DNA of 38,437 nt from Fuerstiella sp. (GCA_014238335.1 JABABI010000067.1:1-38437); one strand, 5' to 3'; positions 1 to 9,548 are shown, counted from the stretch's first letter. Notes: generated from the sequence alone by a model not told the origin. Numbers and translations are program-made.

Positions 1-1674
1 TGCCAGTAATCGCCGAACCTCTCGCTCGTAATCATCTCGTGTATTGAGTCGGCCTTCGATTGCCGCTGCCTCCAGCGCGGTGTCCGGACTGCTGTCGGTC
101 AAGGCATATGCGATCCCATAGCTTGCCTCACGGGGGGACATCATGCGTCGGCCGAATTTGTCAACCGGTCCCTGTCCAAACTCATTGCGATAGACGAATT
201 CTGTACTCAGGATCAGAGTCTGGATTAGTTTCTCGATGGTCTTCTGTCGGCCAAGACTATTGATGTAGGACTGAGCGAGCCACAAGTATTTTTTTGCTTC
301 CTGTAATGTGGGTGGGCGTTCGAGAATCATGTCAAACAACTGCTCGACAAGATCAACCACCACCTCATCCTCGGGCGGGCCATCGTCAATCCGCGCCTGC
401 TCAAATTCTGCCTTCCACTGGGCTATGCATTTTTCAATGACCGTGTTGAAGCGGTCGCCATGCCTGCGATGCTTGAGAATCGCCTGAGAGATGGCCTGCA
501 TCTCGTCATCCGCAAGCGGACGGTACTCGATGACTCTGTTCTTCTGATCGTAGCGATGCTGTTTGATCTGCTGGCGCCATTCTTCCATATAGTTGTTCAG
601 GAAGGTGATGCGGGCCTGAATCTTCCGTTCGTTGTGCCCCAGGTAAAACCACTCTCTCTCGCAGTTTTCCATGAGTTGAGTATCGCTCTGGCCATTCACA
701 TGGTGGCGACGCATCGAACGGAAGATCAGAACCAGTTCCTGCGCACCGGGGTTCGCGGCATGAAACGGAGCCTTCTTCGTCTCGCTGTCCGCAGCGATGG
801 GCTCCGGGACACTAACGCGTACAAATTTCGGCAGCAGCGCCTCGTGGCTGTCCTGATAGACGTCTTCGAAAACACGACCGATATGGTTATTAAGGAAGTT
901 CTCTCGCAAGGCAAGCGTAGCGTTGTGCTGATCTTCCAGTGCCATCATGGCGTTGATCGCTGGGAGGTAGCGGTTGTCCCGCCCGGCCAGGTACAGCATG
1001 TAAGTGGCAGACTCTTTAGCGTTGGTCAGCATCGTCAGCAGGTGCCCGCCGTTGAGCATTTCATTAGCGTAGTATCGCACGCCGGCATTGCTCGGGAGCA
1101 GGAACGGATTGGTGAGATTGACGCGACGGTTGTTGGAGCCAATAACGGATTGCCGCTTGCCGTCGATGTTGAGAGTGGGCTTGTGATTCAGAATGCGATT
1201 GAATTTTGCGTTGAAGATAAACTCGCTGATCAACCATCGGCGGTCATAGGTGAAGCCTCTGGGGTGCGTGATCCTGCCCGAGAAAAGCTCATCGTGATCG
1301 ACATAGTTGCCATATTCAGGCCGACGGAGCTTTTCCTCCAGCTTCGACGCCCCAAACCGCTTTAATTCACTGGCAAGCATCTCCGCCAATGCCTGATGGT
1401 CCGAATCAGTCGGCTGCTCAGCGTCATCTGGTGGCATCCGACGGAAGAAGAGTTGCTCCTGGGCTTTGTTCAACAACTCCAGTCGTTCGTCATGGTCGAG
1501 CCTGGACAAAGCGTCAAGTTGCACATTGCCTTCGGCCGAACCACCGCCGTGGCATTCGGCACAGTACCGCTCAATGACAGTTTTTACGTTCCCGGAAATA
1601 TCAAAGTCGTCAGCCTGCGACGTTGCGCAGGCTGATGCCGTAATGACCGACATTAACAATCGACGGATGAACAT
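1..1674 (-). CDS. DUF1592-type planctomycete cytochrome, 3' end outside the window
   Basis: The frame is open from ATG at 1674 to the window edge (558 codons), so the C-terminus is missing. The N-terminus has a signal peptide (MFIRRLLMSVITASACATSQA) followed by a heme c motif C38-A-E-C41-H42 and the MPPDD element typical of the PSCyt1 domain. Near the edge a stretch starting SPREASYGIAYALTDSSPD resembles the start of the DUF1592 domain. The DUF1588 and DUF1585 domains that normally follow would lie beyond position 1. The middle (about residues 120-430) is Asn- and Arg-rich and I do not recognise a domain there. The gene starts 11 bases after the stop of the esterase-like gene at 1686, so the two are probably co-transcribed. 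Role by family: exported c-type cytochrome-like protein of unknown substrate. A 301-codon plus-strand frame over 460-1365 is an antisense shadow. Confidence 0.85.
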   Translation of the reverse strand, partial: MFIRRLLMSVITASACATSQADDFDISGNVKTVIERYCAECHGGGSAEGNVQLDALSRLDHDERLELLNKAQEQLFFRRMPPDDAEQPTDSDHQALAEMLASELKRFGASKLEEKLRRPEYGNYVDHDELFSGRITHPRGFTYDRRWLISEFIFNAKFNRILNHKPTLNIDGKRQSVIGSNNRRVNLTNPFLLPSNAGVRYYANEMLNGGHLLTMLTNAKESATYMLYLAGRDNRYLPAINAMMALEDQHNATLALRENFLNNHIGRVFEDVYQDSHEALLPKFVRVSVPEPIAADSETKKAPFHAANPGAQELVLIFRSMRRHHVNGQSDTQLMENCEREWFYLGHNERKIQARITFLNNYMEEWRQQIKQHRYDQKNRVIEYRPLADDEMQAISQAILKHRRHGDRFNTVIEKCIAQWKAEFEQARIDDGPPEDEVVVDLVEQLFDMILERPPTLQEAKKYLWLAQSYINSLGRQKTIEKLIQTLILSTEFVYRNEFGQGPVDKFGRRMMSPREASYGIAYALTDSSPDTALEAAAIEGRLNTRDDYEREVRRLLA

Positions 1675-1685
1675 GCTGCCACTTC

Positions 1686-2765
1686 TCACTTGCTGTCCGC
1701 TGTTACCAGTCGGGCCATCGCCTCACCCATCGCTTCGCCAACGTTCATATAAGTCTTCGCGTTACCGCCGTAGTGAGCGTTAGAACTGGACCCCATGCTC
1801 AGCGGATTGGTGTAGACCGTGGCGACGTCGCCCTCGAGTGCGGGATACTTATTCGCGTCACTGATGGCGAACATGGCGTCGAGGATCCGCTTCTCGTTGT
1901 CGTTGGTGTTTTCCTTGTTCGTTTGGCCAAGGGTTGCACAGACAAACCTGGCTTTCGGGGCGTTGAAGTCCTTACGCAGCGCCGCAATCAGATTGATCAG
2001 GTTTTTCTCGTACTTACTGGCGTGACCCGCGTTGTAGCGATCCTTGTCGCCCTGCCACCAGAGGAAGCCAGCGACCTCGTACTCGGTCGCACCGGGGTAG
2101 AATTCACCCAAACTCTTAAGCACGTCCTTCGCACGAGCGACGTCGCCGTCGTACTGAACGCCCGCCTTCCAGGCGATGGGCTTGGGCTCCGTGCCCTTCT
2201 CCCAGCTAAGTGGGCTCTGGCCGTAGCCGGCGTAGACCATGGTCTTACCGCTTTTTGCATCACTGAATTCGTATGAGGGGCTGCCTGGAGGAAGCAAGTC
2301 CCAACCAAGGCTTCGGTTACCGATCGCACTCTTGAGAATCAGCACGGGTTCGTCCAGGGCGTTGCCGAGCCAATGTCCGATGCCGGTCTCGATACCGATT
2401 TTGCCGCCAGAGACGGTCAGCCAGTCGTTGCGTTTGACACTGGATTTGCCAGGACCGCCGCTACCCATCACATGCAGGTTGCGGACATCTTTGCGGACGG
2501 TCCAGTTGCCCGCGTCATCGACCATGAACGGGTAGAGCTTTTCGGTCTTAACCGCGTATTCGAGCGAGCCTTCCTTGTCGCCCTTGACTTTGCCCATCTC
2601 AAGCGTGTTGGACTGCCCCATGATGATGAAAACTTTCACCTTCTTGCTCATGTCCGCCGGATTGCCGTCCGGGTCAGGCAGCTGGTCCGCAGCTATTGCC
2701 GGCAACGCAATCGTTGTCACCGCAACAAGGAAGCAAGCTTGTCTTAATGGGTTTGCTTTTCCCAC
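1686..2765 (-). CDS. SGNH hydrolase, sialate O-acetylesterase-like (SASA/DUF303)
   Basis: Probable exported carbohydrate O-acetylesterase. The SGNH block I is clear (FIIMGQSN, Ser nucleophile in GQSN), followed by a GIETGIG element, the FLWWQGDKD motif typical of SASA proteins, and a C-terminal AHYGGNAKTYM segment carrying the likely catalytic His. The usual Asp just before that His is not obvious. Start choice: the frame is open back to a GTG at 2813, but the GTG at 2765 is preceded by GGAG with 9 bases spacing and gives a clean signal peptide (VGKANPLRQACFLVAVTTIA then LPAIAA), so I prefer 2765. It lies 11 bases upstream of the DUF1592-type cytochrome and probably heads that operon. Such esterases often act on acetylated glycans; the substrate here is inference. 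Confidence 0.85.
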   Translation of the reverse strand: MGKANPLRQACFLVAVTTIALPAIAADQLPDPDGNPADMSKKVKVFIIMGQSNTLEMGKVKGDKEGSLEYAVKTEKLYPFMVDDAGNWTVRKDVRNLHVMGSGGPGKSSVKRNDWLTVSGGKIGIETGIGHWLGNALDEPVLILKSAIGNRSLGWDLLPPGSPSYEFSDAKSGKTMVYAGYGQSPLSWEKGTEPKPIAWKAGVQYDGDVARAKDVLKSLGEFYPGATEYEVAGFLWWQGDKDRYNAGHASKYEKNLINLIAALRKDFNAPKARFVCATLGQTNKENTNDNEKRILDAMFAISDANKYPALEGDVATVYTNPLSMGSSSNAHYGGNAKTYMNVGEAMGEAMARLVTADSK

Positions 2766-2813
2766 GTTTCGTTTCTCCAGATTCTTAGTTTCAAATATCT
2801 GACATTCATTCAC

Positions 2814-3156
2814 CCACCGGGCAGGCGGGTGTTCAATCGAATATATGTCGATGGTGTATTATGACAGATTAAATGTCTGTAGTTGAGAATATTAAGACTG
2901 TTTTTAGGAACACCAAAATTCATCGCAAGCCGTGGCGCGTCGCTCTAATGCTGTATCTTGAATGGCAATCGCAGGGTCAAAAAAATTCGACGACAAGAAA
3001 GGCTCTTTAACAATCGGGTGTTAGCGAAAGAAACCGACTACCGTTTCGGCCGACCGTCGATCAGGAATGACGGCCACAGGCGGTGAAAAAAATCTGTCTG
3101 GGACACGGGCGTATCTTCCTCTCGGCGGGCCAGATTTTGTGCAGCTTCAGAGTCGT
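2814..3156. other. Intergenic region between esterase gene and transposase remnant
   Basis: No gene is supported here. The part up to about 2900 is AT-rich and must carry the leader of the esterase gene. The part from about 3000 to 3156 flanks the 3' end of the transposase remnant and may include the end of the old insertion element. No terminal inverted repeat or target duplication could be recognised by eye. Confidence 0.4.
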
Positions 3157-4159
3157 TTATGCCGCCCGTCGGTGGTAGAACTTGAGCATCCCACGGAGCC
3201 ACTCTCTGCATTCGATGTAGGCGGCAACGGCACGAGTATCGTCGCTGGGGGGTAATCAACTCATTGCCCAGTCCCTGATGGTTTCGCTCCCCGTGGTAAT
3301 GCACGACGTACTCGCGGACGGCATTCTCGAGTGACCTGTGTCCGAAGTAGATCATGCGGTCGAGGCACTCGGCCTTCAGGCTGCGAAACCAGCGTTCCAT
3401 GTAAGCGTTCAGGTGCGGGCTCTTCGGCGGCAGCAGAACGACCTCGGTGTCCGCGTTCTGCTCCAGGAATACACGCATGGCGATAAAGCTGGTGTCTCGA
3501 ACCACGATGAGATGGCTGGCGTCTTTGAGGAAGCCGTCTTCGCAGTCGGTCAGGTTTCTGCAAACCTGTTTCATCCACGTGGCTTGGGACTCGGCGTGAT
3601 CCCCGAAATGTGGACACGGCGTGTCTTCAGGTGCATCACAGCGAGCACATAGAACGTGACAAGCCCGCTCCGCGTCCAGACTTCGACGGTGGTGAAGTCT
3701 GTGGCAAAGAGGGAGTCCCAGTAAGCCTTGAAAAATGTGCTCCATGACTGTGTGCCCTAACGATCAGGTGCAGGCTCGATGCCGTGATCTTGCAGCACGT
3801 TGGCCACAGTCGAATCGACGATGTGGTAACCAAACGTTGGCCAGTGCTCCCTGGATTCGATCGAATCCTCAGGTCGGAGTCACTCGGGAGAACCGTAGAA
3901 TCGAAGCCACGATGACCTGACGGATGCGTGGTCTGCCAACAGCCTTCCGTTTAGCGCTGTGGTCCCATTTCTTCGCCACGACCTCACGATGCCAGCGGAG
4001 AATCGTGTCGGAAGTCACAATGGTGACCAGCTCCAGCAGTGCTTTCCAGCCGAGGGCATGGCCTTTCACTGCCAGGACGAAATCAACCGGCTGAGATGGG
4101 AGAATCCGGCGTACCTTAAGTCGTGTGAAATGCAGCACTTTGAGTTCGGCTGAGATTTT
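3157..4159 (-). pseudogene. Decayed DDE integrase-core transposase
   Basis: Reading the minus strand across frames reconstructs one transposase. An N-terminal HTH part (DTILRWHREVVAKKWDHS, then GRPRIRQ) is followed by a DDE core: ATDFTTVEVWTRSGLVTFYV, HLIVVRDTSF, LLPPKSPHLNAYMERWFRSL, and a tail ending EWLRGMLKFYHRRAA before TAA at 3157-3159. Lesions in order: TGA at 3869-3871 (at the usual Trp before GFDRIQGALAN), a frameshift near 3836, TAG at 3757-3759, a frameshift near 3577-3592, and a frameshift in a six-G run at 3247-3252. The frame open over 3038-3745 joins only the second half of the core to out-of-frame residues. The upstream part is also short; an in-frame stop lies at 4160-4162. 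The family is common in planctomycetes. A non-functional element remnant. Confidence 0.88.
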
Positions 4160-4219
4160 TTAACCGTACGGCCATCGGCAGTTGCTCCCATTAAAACCGG
4201 CAGGTACTGGTATTTTTCG

Positions 4220-4252
4220 TCCTTCGTGCGTCCTTCGTGCGTCCTTCGTTGT
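4220..4252. repeat. Three tandem 11-bp units (TCCTTCGTGCG)
   Basis: Two exact copies of TCCTTCGTGCG are followed by a third that diverges in its last bases (TCCTTCGTTGT). The array sits between the transposase remnant and the DUF1552 gene end, so it may mark the scar of the insertion or be a simple slippage repeat. Confidence 0.7.
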
Positions 4253-4346
4253 CGTTGAAACGAACGTTGTGGTGAATGCCGTCAGCCACATATAGACGTA
4301 CCGCGTTGTGAGGGACGGTACAGAGTGTCTGTGTTTTTTTGACGCG

Positions 4347-5747
4347 TCAGACAGTATCCAGCGTGCCGGTGCTGTCGGCAAATCGGTCAGTTTCAACGCC
4401 AAGACGCTGCAGCATGGTGACATAGAGATTCGATAGCGGAATATCCTCGTGGGTCACCTTCTTTTGCCATGGTTCCTGGCCTCCACTCCATGCGCCGCCG
4501 GCTGGACTATCGGCACCATGATTGAGGTACCTCCCGTGCCGGAACCCCATGCTGCTGCCACCGGTGAGTATCAACGGATAATTACGTGACAGGTGGAAAG
4601 CGCTGGATGCGGAGCCAAACAGCAGCAGCGTGTTGTCCAGCATGGTTCCTTCGGCCGCCGGTTCCGCGGTTTCCTTAAGCTTCATTGCAAATCGGCCGTA
4701 TTCTTCGTTTAGGAATTGACAGTAAATTCCGAAGTTCTTCCAGCCGTCCGGGTCTTTCGTTTCGTGTGACAACTGGTGGGACAGGTTGAATCCCACGGCT
4801 CGGGCCAGATGGTCACTTTTCCCGACACCGTTTTCTCGACCAATCTGGTAGGTGGCCACGCGAGTGGAATCGGTTTTGAACGCCAGATAGATTAACTCGA
4901 ACATCGTCTGAAGGTAAAGACGGGGTTCATCAGGCGTAAGGTTAAGATTGAGATGATCAGCGTCCACTGTGGGAAGTGGGGTATTGATCCAATGCTTCGC
5001 CTTCTCCACTTTGACCTCTGCCTCGCGTACAGAGTCCAGGTATTCATCCAGACTTTTCTGATCCTGTGACGTGAGTGTCTTTCGCAAAGACCGCGCATCT
5101 GTCAACAGATCATCCAGTGCGTTCCTGCTAAGCGCCAGACGGCGGGCTGCATCTCCGTCACTCTTGACGAACAGCATGTCAAAGACCTGTTTAGGGCGGT
5201 GTTCGGCGGGAATCGCCCGACCGCTTCGGTTGAATGACAGCGTATGAGCCCCGCGCGGCGTCCCTGTCCCTCCATCGGTGGACATGACCAGAGACGAAAA
5301 CCGCGTCTGTTCCCCAACGTGTGCCGCATACTCCTGGTCCAGTGAAATCGTATTCCGGTAGGGGCCATCAGAACCCGTCGCGGCTGCAGTCAGAAACTGG
5401 TCCGAATTCGAATGCCCGTGAATTCTGCGCGCCGCTGGATGGGAAAGACCGGACAATACGGTCAGGTCATTCCGCAGCGGCTCCAGCGGTGCAAGGCACT
5501 TCGTGAACGTGAACTCCCTGTCGTTTCCATGCGGGAACCATGACCAGTCTTTATGCGCCGGATCTTCGCGCAGCGGCATGGGGACACCATCCGGGAAATA
5601 GAAGCAGCCCAGACGTTTGGGATTGGCAGAATCGACGGCACCCCATGCCGATGACCCTGTCAGCGTTTCGAACAAGGGCAGGGCCAGCGCCACGCCTGTG
5701 CCGCGAAGAAATCGACGGCGATCAAGTGCATTCAGGTTCAACGTCAT
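4347..5747 (-). CDS. DUF1552 protein, Tat-exported
   Basis: A 466-residue protein with a twin-arginine signal (DRRRFLRGTGVALALPLFET) and the DUF1552 opening (KRLGCFYFPDGVPMPLRED). Characteristic segments follow: FTFTKCLAPLEPLRNDLTVL, SLDQEYAAHVGEQTRFSSLV, MFELIYLAFKTDSTRVATYQ and the C-terminal LPLILTGGSS-like region, here YPLILTGGSSMGFRHGRYLN. Length and domain order match the family, which is widespread in Planctomycetes and Verrucomicrobia and has no established biochemical function. ATG at 5747 follows the stop of the DUF1592-type cytochrome by 85 bases, on the same strand. This is the usual DUF1592-DUF1552 pairing, so the two are probably made together and may act in the same periplasmic or cell-surface complex (inference). 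Confidence 0.93.
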   Translation of the reverse strand: MTLNLNALDRRRFLRGTGVALALPLFETLTGSSAWGAVDSANPKRLGCFYFPDGVPMPLREDPAHKDWSWFPHGNDREFTFTKCLAPLEPLRNDLTVLSGLSHPAARRIHGHSNSDQFLTAAATGSDGPYRNTISLDQEYAAHVGEQTRFSSLVMSTDGGTGTPRGAHTLSFNRSGRAIPAEHRPKQVFDMLFVKSDGDAARRLALSRNALDDLLTDARSLRKTLTSQDQKSLDEYLDSVREAEVKVEKAKHWINTPLPTVDADHLNLNLTPDEPRLYLQTMFELIYLAFKTDSTRVATYQIGRENGVGKSDHLARAVGFNLSHQLSHETKDPDGWKNFGIYCQFLNEEYGRFAMKLKETAEPAAEGTMLDNTLLLFGSASSAFHLSRNYPLILTGGSSMGFRHGRYLNHGADSPAGGAWSGGQEPWQKKVTHEDIPLSNLYVTMLQRLGVETDRFADSTGTLDTV

Positions 5748-5832
5748 GTCAGTGCTTTTCTGTCTGTTTGTCGTTTTACCGGATTGTCCAGTTAATCATT
5801 TTACCGCGCACATCACCCATGGAAATCCCGGT

Positions 5833-8586
5833 TTAACCGGACTGAAACAATTCACTCGTGGCGATCAGCAGCATCATTGTTGCCAACCCGTCCCCCTGCT
5901 GGCGCACATCGGCGGTGAGTTTGTCAATACTTGAACGATCGGCGAATGTGAGTGGTCGTCCCAGAGCGTAAGTCGTCATTTTATGGACCATGGCGCGGAC
6001 AAACTGGTCCTGTCGATTTTTCAGCAGGAACCGTTTCAGGCCGTCCATTCCATCCAGCTTCTGGTTGTTGAACAGCAGGCTGGCGGAATCAACAGGTTGT
6101 CCTTTGATCTGGTTACGCCAACGTCCCACTGCATCGTAATTTTCGAAAGCGATTCCCCAGGGATCGATTTTGGCGTGGCAGGACATGCATGCGGCATGGT
6201 TGCGGTGGTCTTCGATCCGCTGCTTGAGGGTGAGTTTGGCGATTTCCGGATCCGCGAGATCGATTTCCGGCACAGCCGGCGGCGGAGCTGGCGGCGGATC
6301 GTTGAGCAGACTTTCCAGCAACCAGATCCCCCGTTTCAGCGGGTGCGAGTCTGTTCCGTCGGAATTCATCGCCAGGAGTCCTGCCTGAGTCAGTAATCCT
6401 CCTCGCCTCAGATTCACATCCAGTTGGACACGTCGAAAATGATTCCCGTACACGTCAGGCAAACCGTAATGCCGGGCAAGACGTTCGTTCGCCATCGTGT
6501 AATCGGCGTGTATGAAATTCAGCACACTCTCGTCGTTCTGTAACATCTCATGAAAAAACGCGATGGGTTCCTGCTGCATGGCCTCTTTCAGCAACGGATC
6601 AAAACTCGGGGTATGCTGCTTGATGTCCAGAAAGTCCAGCAGCTTCATGTCCAGCCACTGGTGCACGAAACGTTCTGAAAATCTTCGGCAGCGCGGATCC
6701 GCCAGCATCCGCCGGACCTGCTGCGCCAGGAGCTCTGAATCTTTCAGTTGGCCACCGGCTGCCAATTGCAACAACTCTGCACCGGGCACACTGCACCACA
6801 GAAACATTGACAGGCGTGTTGCGAGTTCATCTGCTGAAAGGCGTTGCGGGCCGGACCGTCCTTCTGACTTCTCAGCGCCCCGGTCTCGGACCAGGTAGAG
6901 GACATTGGGGGAAGAAAGAACGGTTGCCAGAACTTCGATCATGGCTTCTTCAAAACTGTCGCACTCATGGCGCATCGCATTGTAGAGTCTAAATTTCTGC
7001 TCGACTTCTGCGCTCGTCACACGTCGTCGCCAGGCGCGCGACATGAAAGCCGTTAAGACCTCTCGCGCATAAACCGCTTCGTTCTGCCTGTGCTCACTGT
7101 GGACAAAAATCCGGTTGTAGGATTGCGGTGGCCATTGGTCATAAACGGGAGCGGCGACTTCGACGTAGTCAATCTGGATATCACCCTGCGAAATTGAACT
7201 GTTGACCAGCCGGATGTACTCTGACGGACTGGGCATGGCCCCCATTTTCGATGTCTTGCGCACCGAGTTGCGGGGGTAGATTTCTCCCAGCGGAACGTCC
7301 CACTCGTAAACTTCAGCGGCATCCTGACTGGCTTTGACTGGCATATCTTCGGGACTCACACGGATAACCGAGCGACCTTCGTTACTGGCCTGCCAGCCGA
7401 ATTCAAGCTGCATACTTGGGATTCGCGTATCGTCTCCGGATGTTCGTGACGCCCGCACACGGACTCGCATGATTCCAGCATCCGGAACCTGGTTGCCCAG
7501 CTCAATGGTCAGCTTTTGATTTCTTCCCCTGGGAATGATCGCCACATGATCGAACGATGCAGGCATCATCGGGCGAGCATTAGTGGGACTGAATGCATGC
7601 TTCGCGCCATAGTATGCCCACGTGGCACGTGCTGTTCGGCCCGTCAGTTTTTCCTTAAAATACGTATTGGGGTGAGGGTTGTTAAAGCGAGCGGTTAGCT
7701 TATCCAGCTCCTGTTTCTGTTTGGCTGGATCGTCTTTGAATCGTTCTTTGATCTTTTCAAGCTCTTCCGGTTGTTTAGGCCATTCGATTCTGGCGGCATC
7801 TTCCATGGTGACGCCCCAGTAAAGAACGGGGGGCCGTGTGCCGATCACGGTCGCTCGCTGCAGTGCCCGGCGGGCCAGTCGACGGTAAGTTTCAAGCTGT
7901 CCGACGGACATATGCAGCATTTCAGAGCTGTTTTGAAATCCATCTTCCGAATTTCCTTCCGGCGGAAGGTCTTTGGCAAAGTCCCAGGGCAATCCCAGAA
8001 TGTCCTGCAGCGCGTAGTTATATTCGTAGCGAGTCATGCGACGAAACGACGAGTACCCTCCCGTTGCCCGACGCACCGTTGATGCAACCTGGATTTCGCC
8101 GGACAACCATTCGACCAGTTTCGCACGCTCCTCGTCAGCGAATTCGGCTTCGTCCGGAGGAGGCATTTCGCCATTGCTAAGCACCGCCAAAACCTCGAGC
8201 CACCAGTCTACATCACCGCCGTGCAGGAGATCCGGATTCAGCGTGTCGATTCGAAGATTACCCTCCTGCGTCTCCGGTCCATGACATTGAACACAGGCTT
8301 TCTCAAGCACCGGACGTATGTCGTTATGAAAGGCTGCGAGTCGCGGCGCTGGCGTCTCTGTTCCGACGGAACGCTGCTGATGTCTTTGATAACTTGATCG
8401 GAGTGCTCCGAGTGTTTTCAAATCGTGGAACGTCGGATTCTCCGCACCAAGTCCGTCGACTTCCCCTGCCTCTGGCGAACCCTCTTCGTTCGCTCCACGC
8501 TGGTCCTGAGCGTTTACCGCACCACCGATCGCACACAGCCATGCCATGAAACCGGGAAGCAATCGACTGTTACGTATTTTGGTCAT
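5833..8586 (-). CDS. DUF1587/1595/1592/1588/1585 cytochrome-like protein
   Basis: A complete 917-residue exported protein. An N-terminal signal segment (LLPGFMAWLCAIGGAVNAQ) is followed by a PSCyt1 heme motif C98-V-Q-C101-H102 and an EMPPPDEAEF element. Next come DUF1587 (SFRRMTRYEYNYALQDILGL), DUF1595 (VLTAFMSRAWRRRVTSAEVE), DUF1592 (LSADELATRLSMFLWCSVPG), DUF1588 (RLARHYGLPDV, LKRGIWLLESLLNDPPPAPP) and DUF1585 with a second motif C800-M-S-C803-H804 (KIDPWGIAFENYDAVGRWR). Two CxxCH motifs imply up to two covalent hemes. It is the upstream partner of the DUF1552 gene. Substrate and electron partner are unknown; the family is thought to act outside the cytoplasm. Confidence 0.94.
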   Translation of the reverse strand: MTKIRNSRLLPGFMAWLCAIGGAVNAQDQRGANEEGSPEAGEVDGLGAENPTFHDLKTLGALRSSYQRHQQRSVGTETPAPRLAAFHNDIRPVLEKACVQCHGPETQEGNLRIDTLNPDLLHGGDVDWWLEVLAVLSNGEMPPPDEAEFADEERAKLVEWLSGEIQVASTVRRATGGYSSFRRMTRYEYNYALQDILGLPWDFAKDLPPEGNSEDGFQNSSEMLHMSVGQLETYRRLARRALQRATVIGTRPPVLYWGVTMEDAARIEWPKQPEELEKIKERFKDDPAKQKQELDKLTARFNNPHPNTYFKEKLTGRTARATWAYYGAKHAFSPTNARPMMPASFDHVAIIPRGRNQKLTIELGNQVPDAGIMRVRVRASRTSGDDTRIPSMQLEFGWQASNEGRSVIRVSPEDMPVKASQDAAEVYEWDVPLGEIYPRNSVRKTSKMGAMPSPSEYIRLVNSSISQGDIQIDYVEVAAPVYDQWPPQSYNRIFVHSEHRQNEAVYAREVLTAFMSRAWRRRVTSAEVEQKFRLYNAMRHECDSFEEAMIEVLATVLSSPNVLYLVRDRGAEKSEGRSGPQRLSADELATRLSMFLWCSVPGAELLQLAAGGQLKDSELLAQQVRRMLADPRCRRFSERFVHQWLDMKLLDFLDIKQHTPSFDPLLKEAMQQEPIAFFHEMLQNDESVLNFIHADYTMANERLARHYGLPDVYGNHFRRVQLDVNLRRGGLLTQAGLLAMNSDGTDSHPLKRGIWLLESLLNDPPPAPPPAVPEIDLADPEIAKLTLKQRIEDHRNHAACMSCHAKIDPWGIAFENYDAVGRWRNQIKGQPVDSASLLFNNQKLDGMDGLKRFLLKNRQDQFVRAMVHKMTTYALGRPLTFADRSSIDKLTADVRQQGDGLATMMLLIATSELFQSG

Positions 8587-9051
8587 TTAAAGTTGAATTT
8601 CCGGAGATTGATGAACGTTTTAAGTATAGCACAGAACTAATCATCGTTCTCGGGAGTATGTCTGCCATTCTCCCCGAAATACTCCAGGCCTGAAAATTCG
8701 AACTGACAATTCCGCACAGACACGACCAGTAATTTCAATGTGTGCGTATTGACACGAGAATTACTTTTCTGCGTTTTGCAAGTCACCGGCGCACGGTGAT
8801 GCCGGCGTCTTCAGAGCTGAACGTATCTCGCTTCAACATGGAGCACAGTGCATCGGACCCACATGTGCCGATCGTTAAAGCTCAGCGACGCGGGCAAAGC
8901 GTCACGCCAAGTGACAAATCCATCAAACAAATTAAATTGTTCGCCACCGCATATCAGAAACTGTCGTCTCCCGTCGTACGTTTTAAGAGCATGAGTCTGA
9001 TGCGTTGTTAAACTATCTTAACGCGTTGGAAACAAATCTGCAGAATCAATA
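8587..9051. other. Divergent intergenic region
   Basis: This stretch separates the minus-strand DUF1592 operon from the plus-strand interrupted ORF and thioredoxin-like operon. It holds the putative extended -10 for the minus operon (8623-8631) and an imperfect inverted repeat (GGAGTAT near 8651, ATACTCC near 8680). A plus-strand frame of 89 codons at 8742-9011 has no recognisable domain, signal or ribosome-binding site, and I do not call it. Promoters for the plus-strand genes should be here but none is clear. Confidence 0.4.
8623..8631 (-). promoter_or_regulatory. Candidate extended -10 for the DUF1592-DUF1552 operon
   Basis: On the minus strand the sequence reads TGCTATACT, a good extended -10 (TGn plus TATACT, 5 of 6 to consensus), about 37 bases before the ATG at 8586. 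No convincing -35 is present at 16-18 bases, which is tolerated for extended -10 promoters. Confidence 0.4.
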
Positions 9052-9492
9052 ATGAATTTCATGCTACTATAAACGTTGCTGATCGCCGGGGCACAGGCCG
9101 ATCCTGCGGCACCTTTGACTCTGGCGCAAATTTCAAAGTTACAGCAGGTTGTCTGCCATGCGCAGGAACAGAAAAACCCGATCACGGGGGACCTGGAAGA
9201 CCGACAGTAGAAATTAACGGAGGCCTATTCGCAGTTTACACTGAATGAAAAACTCATTGCCCGGCGGCACAGGAAAATTGTCGATTGGCAAGGTCAGTTC
9301 CTGGACCATTACCGTAGTCTGCAGGTTCAACTGCGCGGCATGGTAGAGAAGCCTGGTTTCCTGCGTCTGAAGCGACGGGACGATTTAATTTTGAAAGCTA
9401 AGAAGAAAGTCCAGACAACAATGGAATCCGCTTCAACGAATCGGTCAACCAGGCAACGTGCAATCAACTCGGGAACGTTCCCGCCTCATTAA
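9052..9492 (+). pseudogene. Signal-peptide-bearing ORF interrupted by two in-frame stops
   Basis: One reading frame runs from ATG 9052 to TAA 9490-9492 (146 codons) with only TAA at 9070-9072 and TAG at 9208-9210 inside it. Read through, it starts MNFMLL-stop-TLLIAGAQADP, which looks like a signal peptide. It continues into a polar, charged, probably helical region (EAYSQFTLNEKLIARRHRKI, KRRDDLILKAKKKVQTTMES). I recognise no family. The frame stops 56 bases before the ATG of the thioredoxin-like gene, on the same strand, so it may be the former first gene of that operon. Both stops are one C-to-T change away from Gln codons (CAA, CAG), which fits simple decay. Alternatives are sequencing error or a fortuitous open frame. 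A dead exported gene is the best reading, not certain. Confidence 0.55.
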
Positions 9493-9548
9493 CTTTCATT
9501 TTCCAGATACGTTTTCAGCACCAGGCACCAGCATAAGAGAGTCCCTTG

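Noticed and set aside
460..1365. A 301-codon plus-strand open frame
   Set aside because: It is antisense to the DUF1592-type cytochrome frame, which has a signal peptide, CxxCH and family motifs; the plus-strand product has no recognisable feature.
3038..3745. A 235-codon minus-strand frame that could be taken for an intact transposase
   Set aside because: Its first 60 or so residues and its last 60 are out of frame with the transposase; only the middle is homologous, so it is part of a pseudogene.
8742..9011. An 89-codon plus-strand frame in the divergent intergenic region
   Set aside because: No ribosome-binding site, signal or domain; composition not protein-like.
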